Shown: piece after piece, positions 1 to 8,966 of the stretch
Layout of the letters: every line of letters begins with the position of its first letter
How positions within the stretch are numbered: the first letter of the stretch is position 1
Assembly: GCF_007859635.1 (NCBI RefSeq)
Contig: NZ_CP042306.1
Location: 3,174,001 to 3,238,000, forward strand
Direction of reading: 5' to 3'
From: Sphingomonas panacisoli
GTDB lineage: Bacteria > Pseudomonadota > Alphaproteobacteria > Sphingomonadales > Sphingomonadaceae
DNA: 64,000 bases
Translations under genes and position numbers: made by a program
Notes under the pieces: model-generated
The model's database searches: none
Seen by the model: only the letters and a program-made list of their open reading frames with translations
Told to the model about the DNA's origin: nothing

Positions 1-1975
1 GCGTCGCGTACAGGATGTTGAATTCGTTGGCCGAATTCTGGCGCGATCCGACCGGGATCGGCACCAGCGCCGACGACTTGATCACCGTATTCTCGTACCG
101 GAGGCCCGCGATCAGGTGACCGGGACGCGAGAAGGCGTCGAACTTGCCGTTGAACTGGACATAAGCCGACATCGTCTTTTCGCGGATGCGCCGATCGGTC
201 GTGAACGGCGTCAGGCAGTTCCCGTCGCCGCCGCAGATCCCGTACGCCTGGTCGAGGATTCCGACGAGCCGTTCGAAATTGTAGTTGTAGAAGGACGGGA
301 TCACCGCCGGGTCGCCGGAACCGCTGATGCCGGTGAACTTGTCGGGAATGGTGACCAGGTTGAAGATGTCGTCGGGCACCGTTGCGGCGCCGTTGGGCAA
401 GCCGCCCCACGTGTCGTTCTGCAACACGCTATAGGCCGAGCGAACCTTGTTATCGAGATAGCCCAGGCCGAAATCGAGCGAGTCGAAGAAGCCCTGGTCG
501 TGCTCGTACTTGCCCCGCATCTGGAACTGGTTGATCTCGTCCTTGAAGTACGAGTTGCGGAACGCGTTGCCGGTCGGCGTGATCAGCGCCTTGTTGAGGC
601 GGTCGCTCGCCGGATACATCGTCACCGAGATGACAGGGAAGTCCTTGTCGAAATTCACCGTCTGGCTCTGGATGCCGAAGATCGCGGTGCCGACCGAAAC
701 GCTGTTGCCGTAGACGTTGTTCGGCTTCGATTCAGCGGTCGAATGGTGCGCGTCGAGGATGATCGTGACGCCGCCCGGCGCCTTCCACTCCAGGTTGCCG
801 CCGATCGACTTGTTGATGCTGCGATACGCGGTCAGCGCGCTCGAATAGGAGAGGTCCTTGCCCTCGTTCTGGCCGAAGCGTTCGGTGTAGAAGATCGGAC
901 CGGCGACCGGACCGTTGGTCCACGAACTCGACGTGTCGTTGTGGTTGAACCAGATGCCGACATTGGCATTGCGCGTTTCGACCGTCTCACGCGCATAGGT
1001 GTAGTCGAATGTCGCGGTCAGATTGTCGGCCGGACGGAATTGCAGCGTCAGCTGGCCGTTGATCCGCTCGCGGTTGATGTCGTTGAGGTCGTACGACGCG
1101 TTTTGCGGCACTTCGTAGACGTCGGTCGCCTTGGGGCGGTTGGTGATGTTCGCGGCGCGGGGATCCGGCGCCATGGCCAGCGAACCCCAATTGTTCTCGT
1201 TGCCGAGATAGCCGTCGCGCCAGCCGACATTGGCGGTGTTGGAGCTAGACTTGCGCTTCTGATACGACCCCGTCAGCAGGATGCCGATCCGGTCGTTGGC
1301 GAACGTGTCGCTGATGATGCCCGACACTTCGGGCGTGATGTCGTTCTTGCCGTTCTGCGACAGGTCGTAGACGCCCTTGGCCGAGATCGACCCGCGCAGG
1401 CCGGGCTTGTCGAACGGCCGCGGCGTGCGGATGTTGATCGTCGAGCCGATGCCGCCCGACGGCACCGAGGCGCGGCCGGACTTGTACACTTCGAGAGCGG
1501 CGACGCCTTCCGACGCGAGGTTGGCGAAGTCGAACGATCGCGACGACGGCGCGCTGTTGCCGTCGCCGATCGTCGAAGTCGGCATCGCACGGCCGTTCAG
1601 CGTGACGAGATTGTATTCGGGGCCAAAGCCGCGGACCGTGACGAACTGGCCTTCGCCGTTCGACCGATCGATCGACACGCCCGTAATACGCTGCAGCGAT
1701 TCGGCCAGGTTGGTGTCGGGGAACTTGCCCATTTCTTCGGCGGAGATCGCATCGACCACGCCCTGCCCATCGCGTTTGATCGCGATCGAGTTGCGCAAGC
1801 TGGCGCGGATACCGCTGATGACGATATCGCCGCTGGTGTCGCTGGCGGTGGAAGGATCCTGCGGGGCGTCCTGCGCCTGGGGCGCATCCTGCGCCGCCGC
1901 AAGCTGAGGCATCGCCGCGATCGCGATGGCCGAAACACTCAGAAAAAGACGCGAACCGGCTGTGAAGCTGCGCAT
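1..1975 (-). CDS. TonB-dependent receptor, 3' end beyond window
   Basis: Outer-membrane receptor that would import an oligosaccharide using TonB energy. The 658 codons visible begin with a signal peptide ending near LAAAQDAPQ, then the plug domain with the typical GKFPDTNLAESLQRITGV and VRGFGPEYN motifs, then a long run of beta-barrel strands that leaves the window at base 1. The ATG at 1975 follows a GGGGAGG ribosome site. It is transcribed divergently from the secreted GH3 gene, and two near-identical palindromes lie between them. This suggests the receptor and the glucosidase respond to the same sugar. The substrate (a beta-glucan) is inferred from neighbours only; the receptor class is clear. 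Confidence 0.93.
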   Translation of the reverse strand, partial: MRSFTAGSRLFLSVSAIAIAAMPQLAAAQDAPQAQDAPQDPSTASDTSGDIVISGIRASLRNSIAIKRDGQGVVDAISAEEMGKFPDTNLAESLQRITGVSIDRSNGEGQFVTVRGFGPEYNLVTLNGRAMPTSTIGDGNSAPSSRSFDFANLASEGVAALEVYKSGRASVPSGGIGSTINIRTPRPFDKPGLRGSISAKGVYDLSQNGKNDITPEVSGIISDTFANDRIGILLTGSYQKRKSSSNTANVGWRDGYLGNENNWGSLAMAPDPRAANITNRPKATDVYEVPQNASYDLNDINRERINGQLTLQFRPADNLTATFDYTYARETVETRNANVGIWFNHNDTSSSWTNGPVAGPIFYTERFGQNEGKDLSYSSALTAYRSINKSIGGNLEWKAPGGVTIILDAHHSTAESKPNNVYGNSVSVGTAIFGIQSQTVNFDKDFPVISVTMYPASDRLNKALITPTGNAFRNSYFKDEINQFQMRGKYEHDQGFFDSLDFGLGYLDNKVRSAYSVLQNDTWGGLPNGAATVPDDIFNLVTIPDKFTGISGSGDPAVIPSFYNYNFERLVGILDQAYGICGGDGNCLTPFTTDRRIREKTMSAYVQFNGKFDAFSRPGHLIAGLRYENTVIKSSALVPIPVGSRQNSANEFNILYAT

Positions 1976-2018
1976 CGAACCTCCCCATTTTTGTCGCACG
2001 GTTCTGCCCGCGCTTGTT

Positions 2019-2032
2019 TGAGAACGTTCACA
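2019..2032. promoter_or_regulatory. LacI-family-type operator, copy 1
   Basis: TGAGAACGTTCACA, an almost perfect palindrome centred on AACGTT, 44 bases upstream of the TonB receptor start. The CG-centred even palindrome is typical of LacI-family operators. The same motif recurs at 2085 and 8938, each time in a promoter region of this locus. No lacI-type gene lies in the window. Confidence 0.65.
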
Positions 2033-2084
2033 ATAAAATCACACGGAATTTTGTCAAGCAGCTAAGTGTCCGGCCATAATAGAT

Positions 2085-2098
2085 TGTGAACGTTCCCA
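2085..2098. promoter_or_regulatory. LacI-family-type operator, copy 2
   Basis: TGTGAACGTTCCCA, about 87 bases upstream of the GH3 start and 66 bases from copy 1 (centre to centre). With copy 1 it brackets the divergent promoter region of the receptor and the GH3 gene, so one regulator could control both directions. Confidence 0.65.
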
Positions 2099-2184
2099 AA
2101 CTGTGCTGTCTATGAGCGAGGTTGGGAAAACCTGTGGCAAGCGAGCAACGCTGCGCACGGGGGTCACCGCGTAACGGGGAGAGG

Positions 2185-4380
2185 ATGATGTCGAATCGGA
2201 TCGCAGCAATGCTGCTGGGCGCATCGTTGCTGGCGGTCGCTGGCGCACAGGCTTTGCAGGCGGAGCGTGCCCCGGCCGTGTCCCGATCGACAGACGCTCG
2301 CGCGCGCGCCGAGGCGATCGTCGCGAAGATGACGCTCGACGAGAAAATCGCGCTGGTTCACGGCCTGTTCCCGCCTGCCGCCAAGGGCAAGACGACCAAC
2401 GAACTGATCCCGTCGGCCGGCCATATCGACGGCATCCCCCGGCTGGGCGTACCGCTGATCCGCGAGAGCGACGCGTCGCTCGGCGTCGCCAACCAGATCG
2501 AACAGCGCAAAGGCGACGTCGCGACCGCGCTTCCGTCCAGCCTCGCGACCGCGGCGAGCTTCGATCCCGCGATCGCCCGCGCGGGCGGCGTGATGATCGG
2601 GTCCGAAGCGCGCGCCAAGCGGTTCAGCGTGCTGCTCGCGGGCGGCGTCAACCTGACGCGCGACCCGTTCAACGGCCGCAACTTCGAATATTTGGGCGAG
2701 GATCCGTTGCTCGCGGGCCTGATGGCCGGCGCGCACATCCAGGGCGTCCAGTCGAATCGCATCGTATCGACGATCAAGCATTTCGCGCTCAATTCGCAGG
2801 AGACCGGCCGCCACATCCTCGACGCGCGGATCGACGAAGCGAGCTTGCGCGAAAGCGACCTGCTCGCGTTCCAGATCGCGATCGAGAAGGGCAATCCCGG
2901 ATCGGTGATGTGCGCGTACAACAAGGTCAACGGCGACTATGCGTGCGAGAACGATTGGCTGCTCAACAAGGTCTTGAAGCGCGACTGGGGCTATCGCGGC
3001 TGGGTGATGAGCGATTGGGGCGCGGTGCACTCTAGCGCGAAGGCTGCCAATAACGGGCTGGACCAGCAATCGGGCCAGGAGCTCGACAGCAAAATCTTCT
3101 TCGACGCGCCGCTGCGCGAGGACGTCACGTCGGGCAAGGTCAGCGAGAAGCGGCTCGACGACATGGTCGTGCGCTATCTGACCGGGCTAATCGAGACCGG
3201 GCTGTACGACAATCCGGTCCCCGAAAAGCTGTTGCCGATCCCCTACGCCAAGAACGCGTTGGTCGCCGAACGCGCGGCGGAGGCCGGGATCGTCCTGCTC
3301 AAGAACGAGGGCAACATCCTGCCGCTCGCCGGCGTGAAGCGGATCGTCGTGATCGGCGGGCGCGCCGACGTCGGCGTGCTGTCGGGCGGCGGGTCGAGCC
3401 AGGTGCGGTCGGTCGGCGGCGTGCCGGTCGAGATTCCGCTGAGCAGCGGCGCGGCGGCCTCGTTCGCGCGGATCACGTACCACAATTCGTCGCCGCTCAG
3501 GGCGTTGCGCGCGGCGATGCCCGGCACCGTGATCACCTTCGTCGACGGGCAGGACAAGGCCGCTGCCGCCGACGCCGCCAGCAAGGCCGACCTCGCGATC
3601 GTGTTCGCGACGCAATGGGCGACCGAGGCGCAGGACGTCCCCGATCTGTCGCTGCCCTACGGCCAGGACGCACTGATCGAGGCGGTCGCTGCGGCACAAC
3701 CCAAGACCGCGGTCGTGTTGGAGACCGGCGGCCCAGTGCTAATGCCGTGGCTCGCGCGCGTGCCGGTTGTGGTCGAGGCCTGGTATCCCGGCCAGCGCGG
3801 CGGCGAGGCGATCGCCAATATCATGACCGGCAAGGTCAACCCGTCGGGCCGGCTGCCGATCACCTTCATGGCGACCCCCGACCAGGCGCCGCGCTCCGCC
3901 CCGGTCGGGCTCGACAAGCGCGAGAGCTATCCGGTCGATTATATCGAGGGATCGGACGTCGGCTATCGCTGGTACGAGAAGAAGAAGCAGACGCCGTTAT
4001 TCCCGTTCGGCTACGGGCTCAGCTACACCAACTTCGCCTATCGCAACCTGACGGTGAGCGGCGGGAAGACACTGACCGTGTCGTTCGAAGTCGTGAACAC
4101 CGGCAAGCGCGCCGGCGCCGACGTGCCGCAGCTTTACGTGTCGCGCGACGGATCGAGCACGCCGATGCGGCTTGCGGGATTCCAGCGCGTGACGCTGAAG
4201 CCGGGTAAAGGACGCCGCGTGACGCTGACCGCCGAGCCGCGCATTCTCGCCGATTTCGACACGGCGCTGCCCGGCTGGCGGATCAAGGGCGGAACGTATC
4301 GCGTCGCGCTGGCGCACGATGCGACCGATCGTGGGATGACGACGACGGTCAAGATCGATCCGGCGACGATGAAGCCTTAA
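2185..4380 (+). CDS. Secreted glycoside hydrolase family 3 beta-glucosidase
   Basis: Exo-acting beta-glucosidase that would release glucose from oligosaccharides in the periplasm. The 731-residue product has a signal peptide (about residues 1-27), the N-terminal (beta/alpha)8 domain with KHF near 199-201 and the nucleophile motif VMSDWGA (Asp277), a second alpha/beta sandwich domain, and a C-terminal fibronectin III-like domain (QLYVSRDGSS to the end). Length and domain order fit the family. ATG codons at 2185 and 2188 follow GGGGAGAGG; an upstream in-frame TTG at 2122 lacks a signal-peptide start and was rejected. The MFS gene follows closely, and a LacI-type operator precedes this gene. Confidence 0.93.
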   Translation: MMSNRIAAMLLGASLLAVAGAQALQAERAPAVSRSTDARARAEAIVAKMTLDEKIALVHGLFPPAAKGKTTNELIPSAGHIDGIPRLGVPLIRESDASLGVANQIEQRKGDVATALPSSLATAASFDPAIARAGGVMIGSEARAKRFSVLLAGGVNLTRDPFNGRNFEYLGEDPLLAGLMAGAHIQGVQSNRIVSTIKHFALNSQETGRHILDARIDEASLRESDLLAFQIAIEKGNPGSVMCAYNKVNGDYACENDWLLNKVLKRDWGYRGWVMSDWGAVHSSAKAANNGLDQQSGQELDSKIFFDAPLREDVTSGKVSEKRLDDMVVRYLTGLIETGLYDNPVPEKLLPIPYAKNALVAERAAEAGIVLLKNEGNILPLAGVKRIVVIGGRADVGVLSGGGSSQVRSVGGVPVEIPLSSGAAASFARITYHNSSPLRALRAAMPGTVITFVDGQDKAAAADAASKADLAIVFATQWATEAQDVPDLSLPYGQDALIEAVAAAQPKTAVVLETGGPVLMPWLARVPVVVEAWYPGQRGGEAIANIMTGKVNPSGRLPITFMATPDQAPRSAPVGLDKRESYPVDYIEGSDVGYRWYEKKKQTPLFPFGYGLSYTNFAYRNLTVSGGKTLTVSFEVVNTGKRAGADVPQLYVSRDGSSTPMRLAGFQRVTLKPGKGRRVTLTAEPRILADFDTALPGWRIKGGTYRVALAHDATDRGMTTTVKIDPATMKP

Positions 4381-4424
4381 GTTAGTTGCCGATTTCTGCG
4401 GGTGCGCGCATCATCGATGGGTCG

Positions 4425-5636
4425 ATGATGCGCCGCGCCGCCCCCTTGCCGACCGGCGGCAACCGCTCGCTCGGTTTCCTGCTGATCTATGCGATCGCCA
4501 ATGCCGGCGGGGTGATCGGCTTCCTGCCGCTCCTCACGCTCTTGCTGCCGATGAAGATCGAAGCGGTCGTGGGCGATGGGCGTATCACGTTGATCACCGC
4601 GACGGTCATCGCGGGATCGACCGCGGCAGGCCTGTCCAACATCCTGTTCGGCTGGCTAAGCGATCGATCGGTCGCGCGCGGCGGCGGGCGGCGGCGCTGG
4701 GTAGCGGGCGGCGTGGTCGCGACTTCACTGTCCTACGCCTATATCGCGGTCGCGCCGACGCCGACCGCGATCATCCTGGCGACGATCGCGTTTCAGGCCG
4801 CGCTCAACGCGACGCTCAATCCGCTCTACGCGATCATGGCCGACGAGATTCCCGATGCGCAGAACGGCCTGACCGGCGGGCTGCTCGCGCTGGCCAATCC
4901 GATTTCGTCGGCGGTGCTGGCGGTGGTCGTCAGCATGAGCACGCTGAGCGAGGGGTCGCGGCTGGCGATCGTCGTCGTCGCCTTCACCACCTGCATCGCC
5001 CCACTACTGATCACGCGCAGCCAACCGCTACCGATCGTGGATTCCCCGCGCGCCGCAGTGGTCGGGGCGCGCCGCGATCTCGCCTTCGCCTGGGCGGCGC
5101 GGTTGCTCGTCCAGATTTCGGGCGTCATTCTCCAGCTTTATCTGCTCTATTATTTCGAGAGCATCGAGGCATCCCAACCAACGGGCGCTTTGCCGCCGAA
5201 TATCGGGCATCTGTTGACATTATCCTTCGCGATCGCCTTGCCGGTGGCCGTCGCGATCGGACGGCTGTCCGACCGGATCGACCGCCGCAAGCCATTCCTG
5301 TTCGGCGCGGCGGCCGTGGCTGCGTTGGGTTTGCTGGGCATGGCTTTCGCCGGCGATTGGACCAGCGGCGCGATCTCGTTCGCGATCTATTCGGTGGGGG
5401 CGGGCGTGTTCCTACCGCTCCACAATGCATTTTCGATCCAGCTGCTCCCAGACCCGCGTCATCGCGGGCGCGACCTCGGGCTGCTCAACCTGACCAACAC
5501 GCTGCCGTCGCTGCTCGGACCGCTTCTGACGTGGGCATTGGCGACGCCGAGCGATTTCAGATTGCTGATGCTGGTGCTGGTCGTGCTGACCTTTTGCGGC
5601 GGGCTCGCGATCCTCGCCGTACGGGGCCGGCGCTAG
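4425..5636 (+). CDS. MFS transporter, probably for sugars
   Basis: Twelve-helix major facilitator permease of about 400 residues. The loop motif GWLSDRSVARGGGRRRW after helix 2 and GRLSDRIDRRKP between helices 8 and 9 are the MFS signature loops. It follows the GH3 gene by 44 bases and probably shares its transcript, so it may import the glucose or disaccharide released by GH3 across the inner membrane. The start is uncertain: ATG 4425 or 4428 is chosen, but an in-frame TTG at 4386 would place the gene 5 bases after the GH3 stop. Its stop overlaps the stop of the convergent gene within the tetranucleotide CTAG (5633-5636). Confidence 0.85.
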   Translation: MMRRAAPLPTGGNRSLGFLLIYAIANAGGVIGFLPLLTLLLPMKIEAVVGDGRITLITATVIAGSTAAGLSNILFGWLSDRSVARGGGRRRWVAGGVVATSLSYAYIAVAPTPTAIILATIAFQAALNATLNPLYAIMADEIPDAQNGLTGGLLALANPISSAVLAVVVSMSTLSEGSRLAIVVVAFTTCIAPLLITRSQPLPIVDSPRAAVVGARRDLAFAWAARLLVQISGVILQLYLLYYFESIEASQPTGALPPNIGHLLTLSFAIALPVAVAIGRLSDRIDRRKPFLFGAAAVAALGLLGMAFAGDWTSGAISFAIYSVGAGVFLPLHNAFSIQLLPDPRHRGRDLGLLNLTNTLPSLLGPLLTWALATPSDFRLLMLVLVVLTFCGGLAILAVRGRR

Positions 5637-7375
5637 GGATAGCTGACCAACGTTTGTTTGATCGCCCCCGGTCGCGCCGCCTCGCCGGCATCGTTGACCA
5701 GGTGCGCGATCGTTCCCTTGCCGCCGCCGAGCGAGATCGTCGTGAGGTTGGCGAAGCGTATGCCGGGCTTCCTGGGCGCCTCGACCGCGCTTTCGAGCAC
5801 GATGCTCGGGTCCGCGGTGAAGTTCGCATAGATGCCCATCGCCACCGCCTGGTGGTCGGAGACGGTGTTCGCGACCTTGTACGCCGCCCAGCCGCGCGTC
5901 GTCCCGGCCATGTAGGCGGCCTGGCTGGGCGGATCGTAGGGCAGTTCGTTCTGGTAGAACCAGGTCCGCCCGCGCTCGCCATTCCACAAGGTCTGGTATT
6001 TCTCGAAATGCTCGACGAACAAAGCCGACATCGTCACGTCGTCGCCATTCACGACCAGCCCCTGATTGCCGACATTCCTGTCCCAGCCGACCGCGACCCG
6101 ACCGTTGGCGCGATCGCCGTGATCGGCGCGCCATATCCACATATGGTCGCCGATGACGTGGTGGCTGTTGACCTCCAGACACGTGTCCGCCGTGCCGAGC
6201 ACCGCCCCGCCGACGCGAAAGAAGACGTCGGACAACGACGTCGGGTTGGCGCGGTGATCGCGGTTCGATCCGCGCGGGCCGATTTCGACCAGCACCGGCG
6301 ACATCACCGGCCCGGCGTCGATCAGCATCCCGGCAAGCACGACGCCCGGCACGTCGGCGACGGTGATCGCCTTGCTGCCGTTCTGCGGCAGCAACGTCGC
6401 CAGCCCAAGCCCGAGCATGACGGTGTCGGCGCGCTCGATCCGCAGCGGCGCATCGAGCCGGTAGATGCCCGGCGTCAGCAACAGATGCTTGCCCCGCGCC
6501 AGTGCCGCATTGATCTGCCGCGCGGTCATGGTCGGTGTCGCGATCAGGAAGCGAGACAGCGGGATCGACGTGCCCGGCGGCAGACCGTCGCCCCAACTCA
6601 CGCCATGCGCATCGCGACGCACCGCCGGCACGAACACCGCCCAGTCGCCCGCCTTCGTCACATGCAGGAACGGCTTGTCGCGGATCACGGGCATTGTCGC
6701 GATGTTGGTATAGGGCGGCTTGGGGAAACTCGTCGCGGGCGCGCCATCGACGCCCATGAACATCATGTTCCAGTTCGACCCCTCCCAGCGGCGAATATCG
6801 CTGGTGCGGGTGAACCATTGCTGCTGGCTGCCCGAACGGATGATCCCGTCGATCCGGCAATCGGCCATGAATCCGCCGCTCGACCAGCCACCGTCATCGA
6901 GCACCAGATCGCCGCGCAGGTGGATGCGCCGATACGGCGCCGCCTGCGACACCGCCCAGCGATCCATGCCGTCGGGCGGCGTGATGCTGAGATTCTCCGC
7001 ACCACGCCAGAAATTGTCGAGCGCCATGCCCTTCAGCCAATCGGCTTCGACATGGACATGCCCCGCAATCTCGACATCGCCGGGCAGCGCACCAAGCCCG
7101 GCGACTTGCGTGAAGAACCCGACATTGACGTCGAGCTCGTAGCGGCCGGGCTTGAACAGGATCGCGTGGCGCTCGTCGCTGAAATGCGCGCTTTCCATCG
7201 CCTTGAAGGTCGCGTCGAGCCTAGCTTGTACGGCTGCGCGCGGCATCGACGGATCGACGATCAGGACGTTGGGGCCGAGATCGGGATCGCGCGTCGCGAT
7301 GGCGCCAGCGCGGCCGGCGATCATCGTCCCGGCGATGCCCGCGACGACCGATCGCCGTGTGGGACTTAACGCCAT
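5633..7375 (-). CDS. Secreted right-handed beta-helix protein, GH55/pectate-lyase-like
   Basis: A 580-residue exported protein starting with a twin-arginine-like leader (SPTRRSVVAGIAG). Homologues are usually annotated as coagulation factor 5/8 type or adenylyl cyclase proteins, names that do not describe them. The repeated short beta-strand pattern, two-lobed layout and C-terminal region ending in SYP suggest a tandem beta-helix like GH55 exo-beta-1,3-glucanases or pectate lyases. It is the last gene of a three-gene operon: the DUF6445-like gene ends 2 bases upstream and GH16 comes first. A role in trimming beta-glucan is inferred from that context. No catalytic residue can be assigned from the sequence alone. 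Confidence 0.6.
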   Translation of the reverse strand: MALSPTRRSVVAGIAGTMIAGRAGAIATRDPDLGPNVLIVDPSMPRAAVQARLDATFKAMESAHFSDERHAILFKPGRYELDVNVGFFTQVAGLGALPGDVEIAGHVHVEADWLKGMALDNFWRGAENLSITPPDGMDRWAVSQAAPYRRIHLRGDLVLDDGGWSSGGFMADCRIDGIIRSGSQQQWFTRTSDIRRWEGSNWNMMFMGVDGAPATSFPKPPYTNIATMPVIRDKPFLHVTKAGDWAVFVPAVRRDAHGVSWGDGLPPGTSIPLSRFLIATPTMTARQINAALARGKHLLLTPGIYRLDAPLRIERADTVMLGLGLATLLPQNGSKAITVADVPGVVLAGMLIDAGPVMSPVLVEIGPRGSNRDHRANPTSLSDVFFRVGGAVLGTADTCLEVNSHHVIGDHMWIWRADHGDRANGRVAVGWDRNVGNQGLVVNGDDVTMSALFVEHFEKYQTLWNGERGRTWFYQNELPYDPPSQAAYMAGTTRGWAAYKVANTVSDHQAVAMGIYANFTADPSIVLESAVEAPRKPGIRFANLTTISLGGGKGTIAHLVNDAGEAARPGAIKQTLVSYP

Positions 7376-7377
7376 CC

Positions 7378-8049
7378 TTATCCTCCGATCGACAGGAAGC
7401 CGGTGATCGTCAACCGCCCGGTCTCGGGATCTGGCGACAACGATGCGCCCCGCGAAATCGCCCCGCTGTGCAGCGCGTAACTGCGATAGATCAGCGCGCG
7501 GTTGTAGCGCGCCTCGGCCAGCATCGTCCGTTCGAACAGCGGCGTATCGGCAGCGACATAGGACATGGGCGGCGGCCCGCCATGGCGCAGTTCGGCGTCG
7601 AGCTGTCCGGTATAGATGACCGCACGCGATCGATCGACCGTCTCGAATCCCGTCGAGCGGTGACGGAAGAACGCAGTACCGTCCCCGCCGTCCGGCGAAA
7701 GGTAGTGGACCAACGCTATTCGGCCACGATCGAACGCGTCGCAATGCGGCAGACGCTGGTTAACCGACAGGTCCTCAGGCTGCGTGGTGACGATCGAATA
7801 GCTCGCATCGATGACCTCGACCGCGCCAGGCTGACCGAACACATCCCGCAATACGTCGGCGATGATCGGCACCTGCACCGGCGGATAGTCGGCCGGCAGA
7901 TCGGCGCGGATTCCCGGGTAGTGATGCGCCGCCGGGCCGAACCGCGCGGTGATCGCGATGCTGCGCAAGGCATCGGGATCGGCGGCGAAATCGTCGATCA
8001 TGACGAGCGGCTCGCGCTCGCTACCGATGTACTCGACGCCTATTTTCAT
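7378..8049 (-). CDS. DUF6445-like, probable 2-oxoglutarate/Fe(II) oxygenase-fold protein
   Basis: A 223-residue cytosolic protein. The motifs LPHCDAFD, then RHRSTGF, and a C-terminal SGAISRG segment resemble the HxD...H...R/K pattern of Fe(II)/2-oxoglutarate dioxygenase-fold proteins such as DUF6445, often found beside TonB receptors in Sphingomonas and Caulobacter. It starts at ATG 8049, overlapping the GH16 stop by 4 bases, and ends 2 bases before the beta-helix gene, so translation is probably coupled. Its job in a polysaccharide operon is unknown. The fold call is moderate and no substrate is proposed. Confidence 0.65.
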   Translation of the reverse strand: MKIGVEYIGSEREPLVMIDDFAADPDALRSIAITARFGPAAHHYPGIRADLPADYPPVQVPIIADVLRDVFGQPGAVEVIDASYSIVTTQPEDLSVNQRLPHCDAFDRGRIALVHYLSPDGGDGTAFFRHRSTGFETVDRSRAVIYTGQLDAELRHGGPPPMSYVAADTPLFERTMLAEARYNRALIYRSYALHSGAISRGASLSPDPETGRLTITGFLSIGG

Positions 8050-8861
8050 CGCGCCCAGTAGCGAACGTAGTCGATCGTCATCCGCTGCGGCAGCACGGTA
8101 TCGTCGACGCCCTTCGCCCCGCCCCAATCGCCACCGACCGCAACATTGAGGATCAGGTTGTACGGCCGCACGAAGGGCCACGCGCCGAGCCCGCCCGGCT
8201 GATCGTTCGCAACCCGCATATAGCCGCGCCCATCGACGCCGATCGTGATCGCATCAGGTCGCCAGTCGAGTTGATAAAGGTGAAATTCGCGGCACGCCGT
8301 CGGCACCGTGACCTCGGCGCCGCGCTGCGTCCCTTTGGTGTGGTTGAACAAGCCGCTGTGCGGCGTCGCATGCACGACGTTCGCCTGCCAGCCGACCATT
8401 TCCATCAGGTCGATTTCGCCCTGATCGGGCCACGTTCCGGTGGATGGCAACAGCCAGATCGCCGGCCATGTCCCACGCCCGCATGGCAGCTTGGCGCGGA
8501 CCTCGTAATAGCCGTATCCATACGCCCGACGACTGACCAGTTTGGCCGAGCTATAGTCTTGCCCGCCCCAGTCGCGTTTGGTGCTCAGACGCTCGCGTCG
8601 CGCCTCGATGACCAGCGCGCCGCCCTCGATCCGCGCATTCTCTGCGCGGTCGGCGGCGTAATATTGCTTCTCGTTGTTGAACCAGCCCTGCTTGTTGCGC
8701 GACGTGTCGAAGCGCCATTTGGCGGCGTCGATCCGCTTGGCGTCGAACTCGTCGGCCCAATCCGGTTTCGCGGCGGGCGCCGACATCGGCACATCGACCG
8801 AATAGTTGGTCGCGGCGAGGCTGGCGACTTGCGCCATTGCAACAGCTATCGGCCCGAACAT
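8046..8861 (-). CDS. Secreted glycoside hydrolase family 16 endo-beta-glucanase
   Basis: Laminarinase-type endo-hydrolase of 271 residues. The GH16 catalytic signature EIDLMEM is present (Glu149 nucleophile, Asp151, Glu154 acid/base), preceded by the typical YGYYEVRAKLP and TWPAIWLLP stretches and followed by NLILNVAVGGDWGG. A signal peptide covers about residues 1-18. The ATG at 8861 has GGGAGAGG five bases upstream; a longer frame to 8930 lacks a ribosome site. It is the first gene of the GH16/DUF6445/beta-helix operon, 77 bases from a LacI-type operator. It would cut long beta-1,3- or mixed-linkage glucans into oligomers for the GH3 enzyme. Confidence 0.92.
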   Translation of the reverse strand: MFGPIAVAMAQVASLAATNYSVDVPMSAPAAKPDWADEFDAKRIDAAKWRFDTSRNKQGWFNNEKQYYAADRAENARIEGGALVIEARRERLSTKRDWGGQDYSSAKLVSRRAYGYGYYEVRAKLPCGRGTWPAIWLLPSTGTWPDQGEIDLMEMVGWQANVVHATPHSGLFNHTKGTQRGAEVTVPTACREFHLYQLDWRPDAITIGVDGRGYMRVANDQPGGLGAWPFVRPYNLILNVAVGGDWGGAKGVDDTVLPQRMTIDYVRYWAR

Positions 8862-8937
8862 CCAACCTCTCCCGATCGGTCTCGCCGCTTCCGGAACCCC
8901 GGCGGTCGCGCAGCGGACGGAGCATGTCAAGCTGTAG

Positions 8938-8951
8938 TGTGAACGTTCTCA
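8938..8951. promoter_or_regulatory. LacI-family-type operator, copy 3
   Basis: TGTGAACGTTCTCA, the most symmetric of the three copies. It lies 77 bases upstream of the GH16 start and only 15 bases before the GTG start of the divergent sulfotransferase gene. It would block or recruit transcription of the GH16 operon and could also affect the sulfotransferase. Confidence 0.65.
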
Positions 8952-8966
8952 ACCAGCGACTTCGCG

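Noticed and set aside
116..2065. A 649-codon + strand frame opposite the first TonB receptor
   Set aside because: Antisense shadow of a receptor with signal peptide, plug and barrel motifs; no family match recognisable.
2122..2184. Longer GH3 start at TTG 2122
   Set aside because: It adds residues ahead of a clear signal peptide and lacks a ribosome site; ATG 2185/2188 has GGGGAGAGG.
5357..7369. A 670-codon + strand frame overlapping the MFS and beta-helix genes
   Set aside because: Opposite or out of frame with two supported genes; composition typical of shadow frames.
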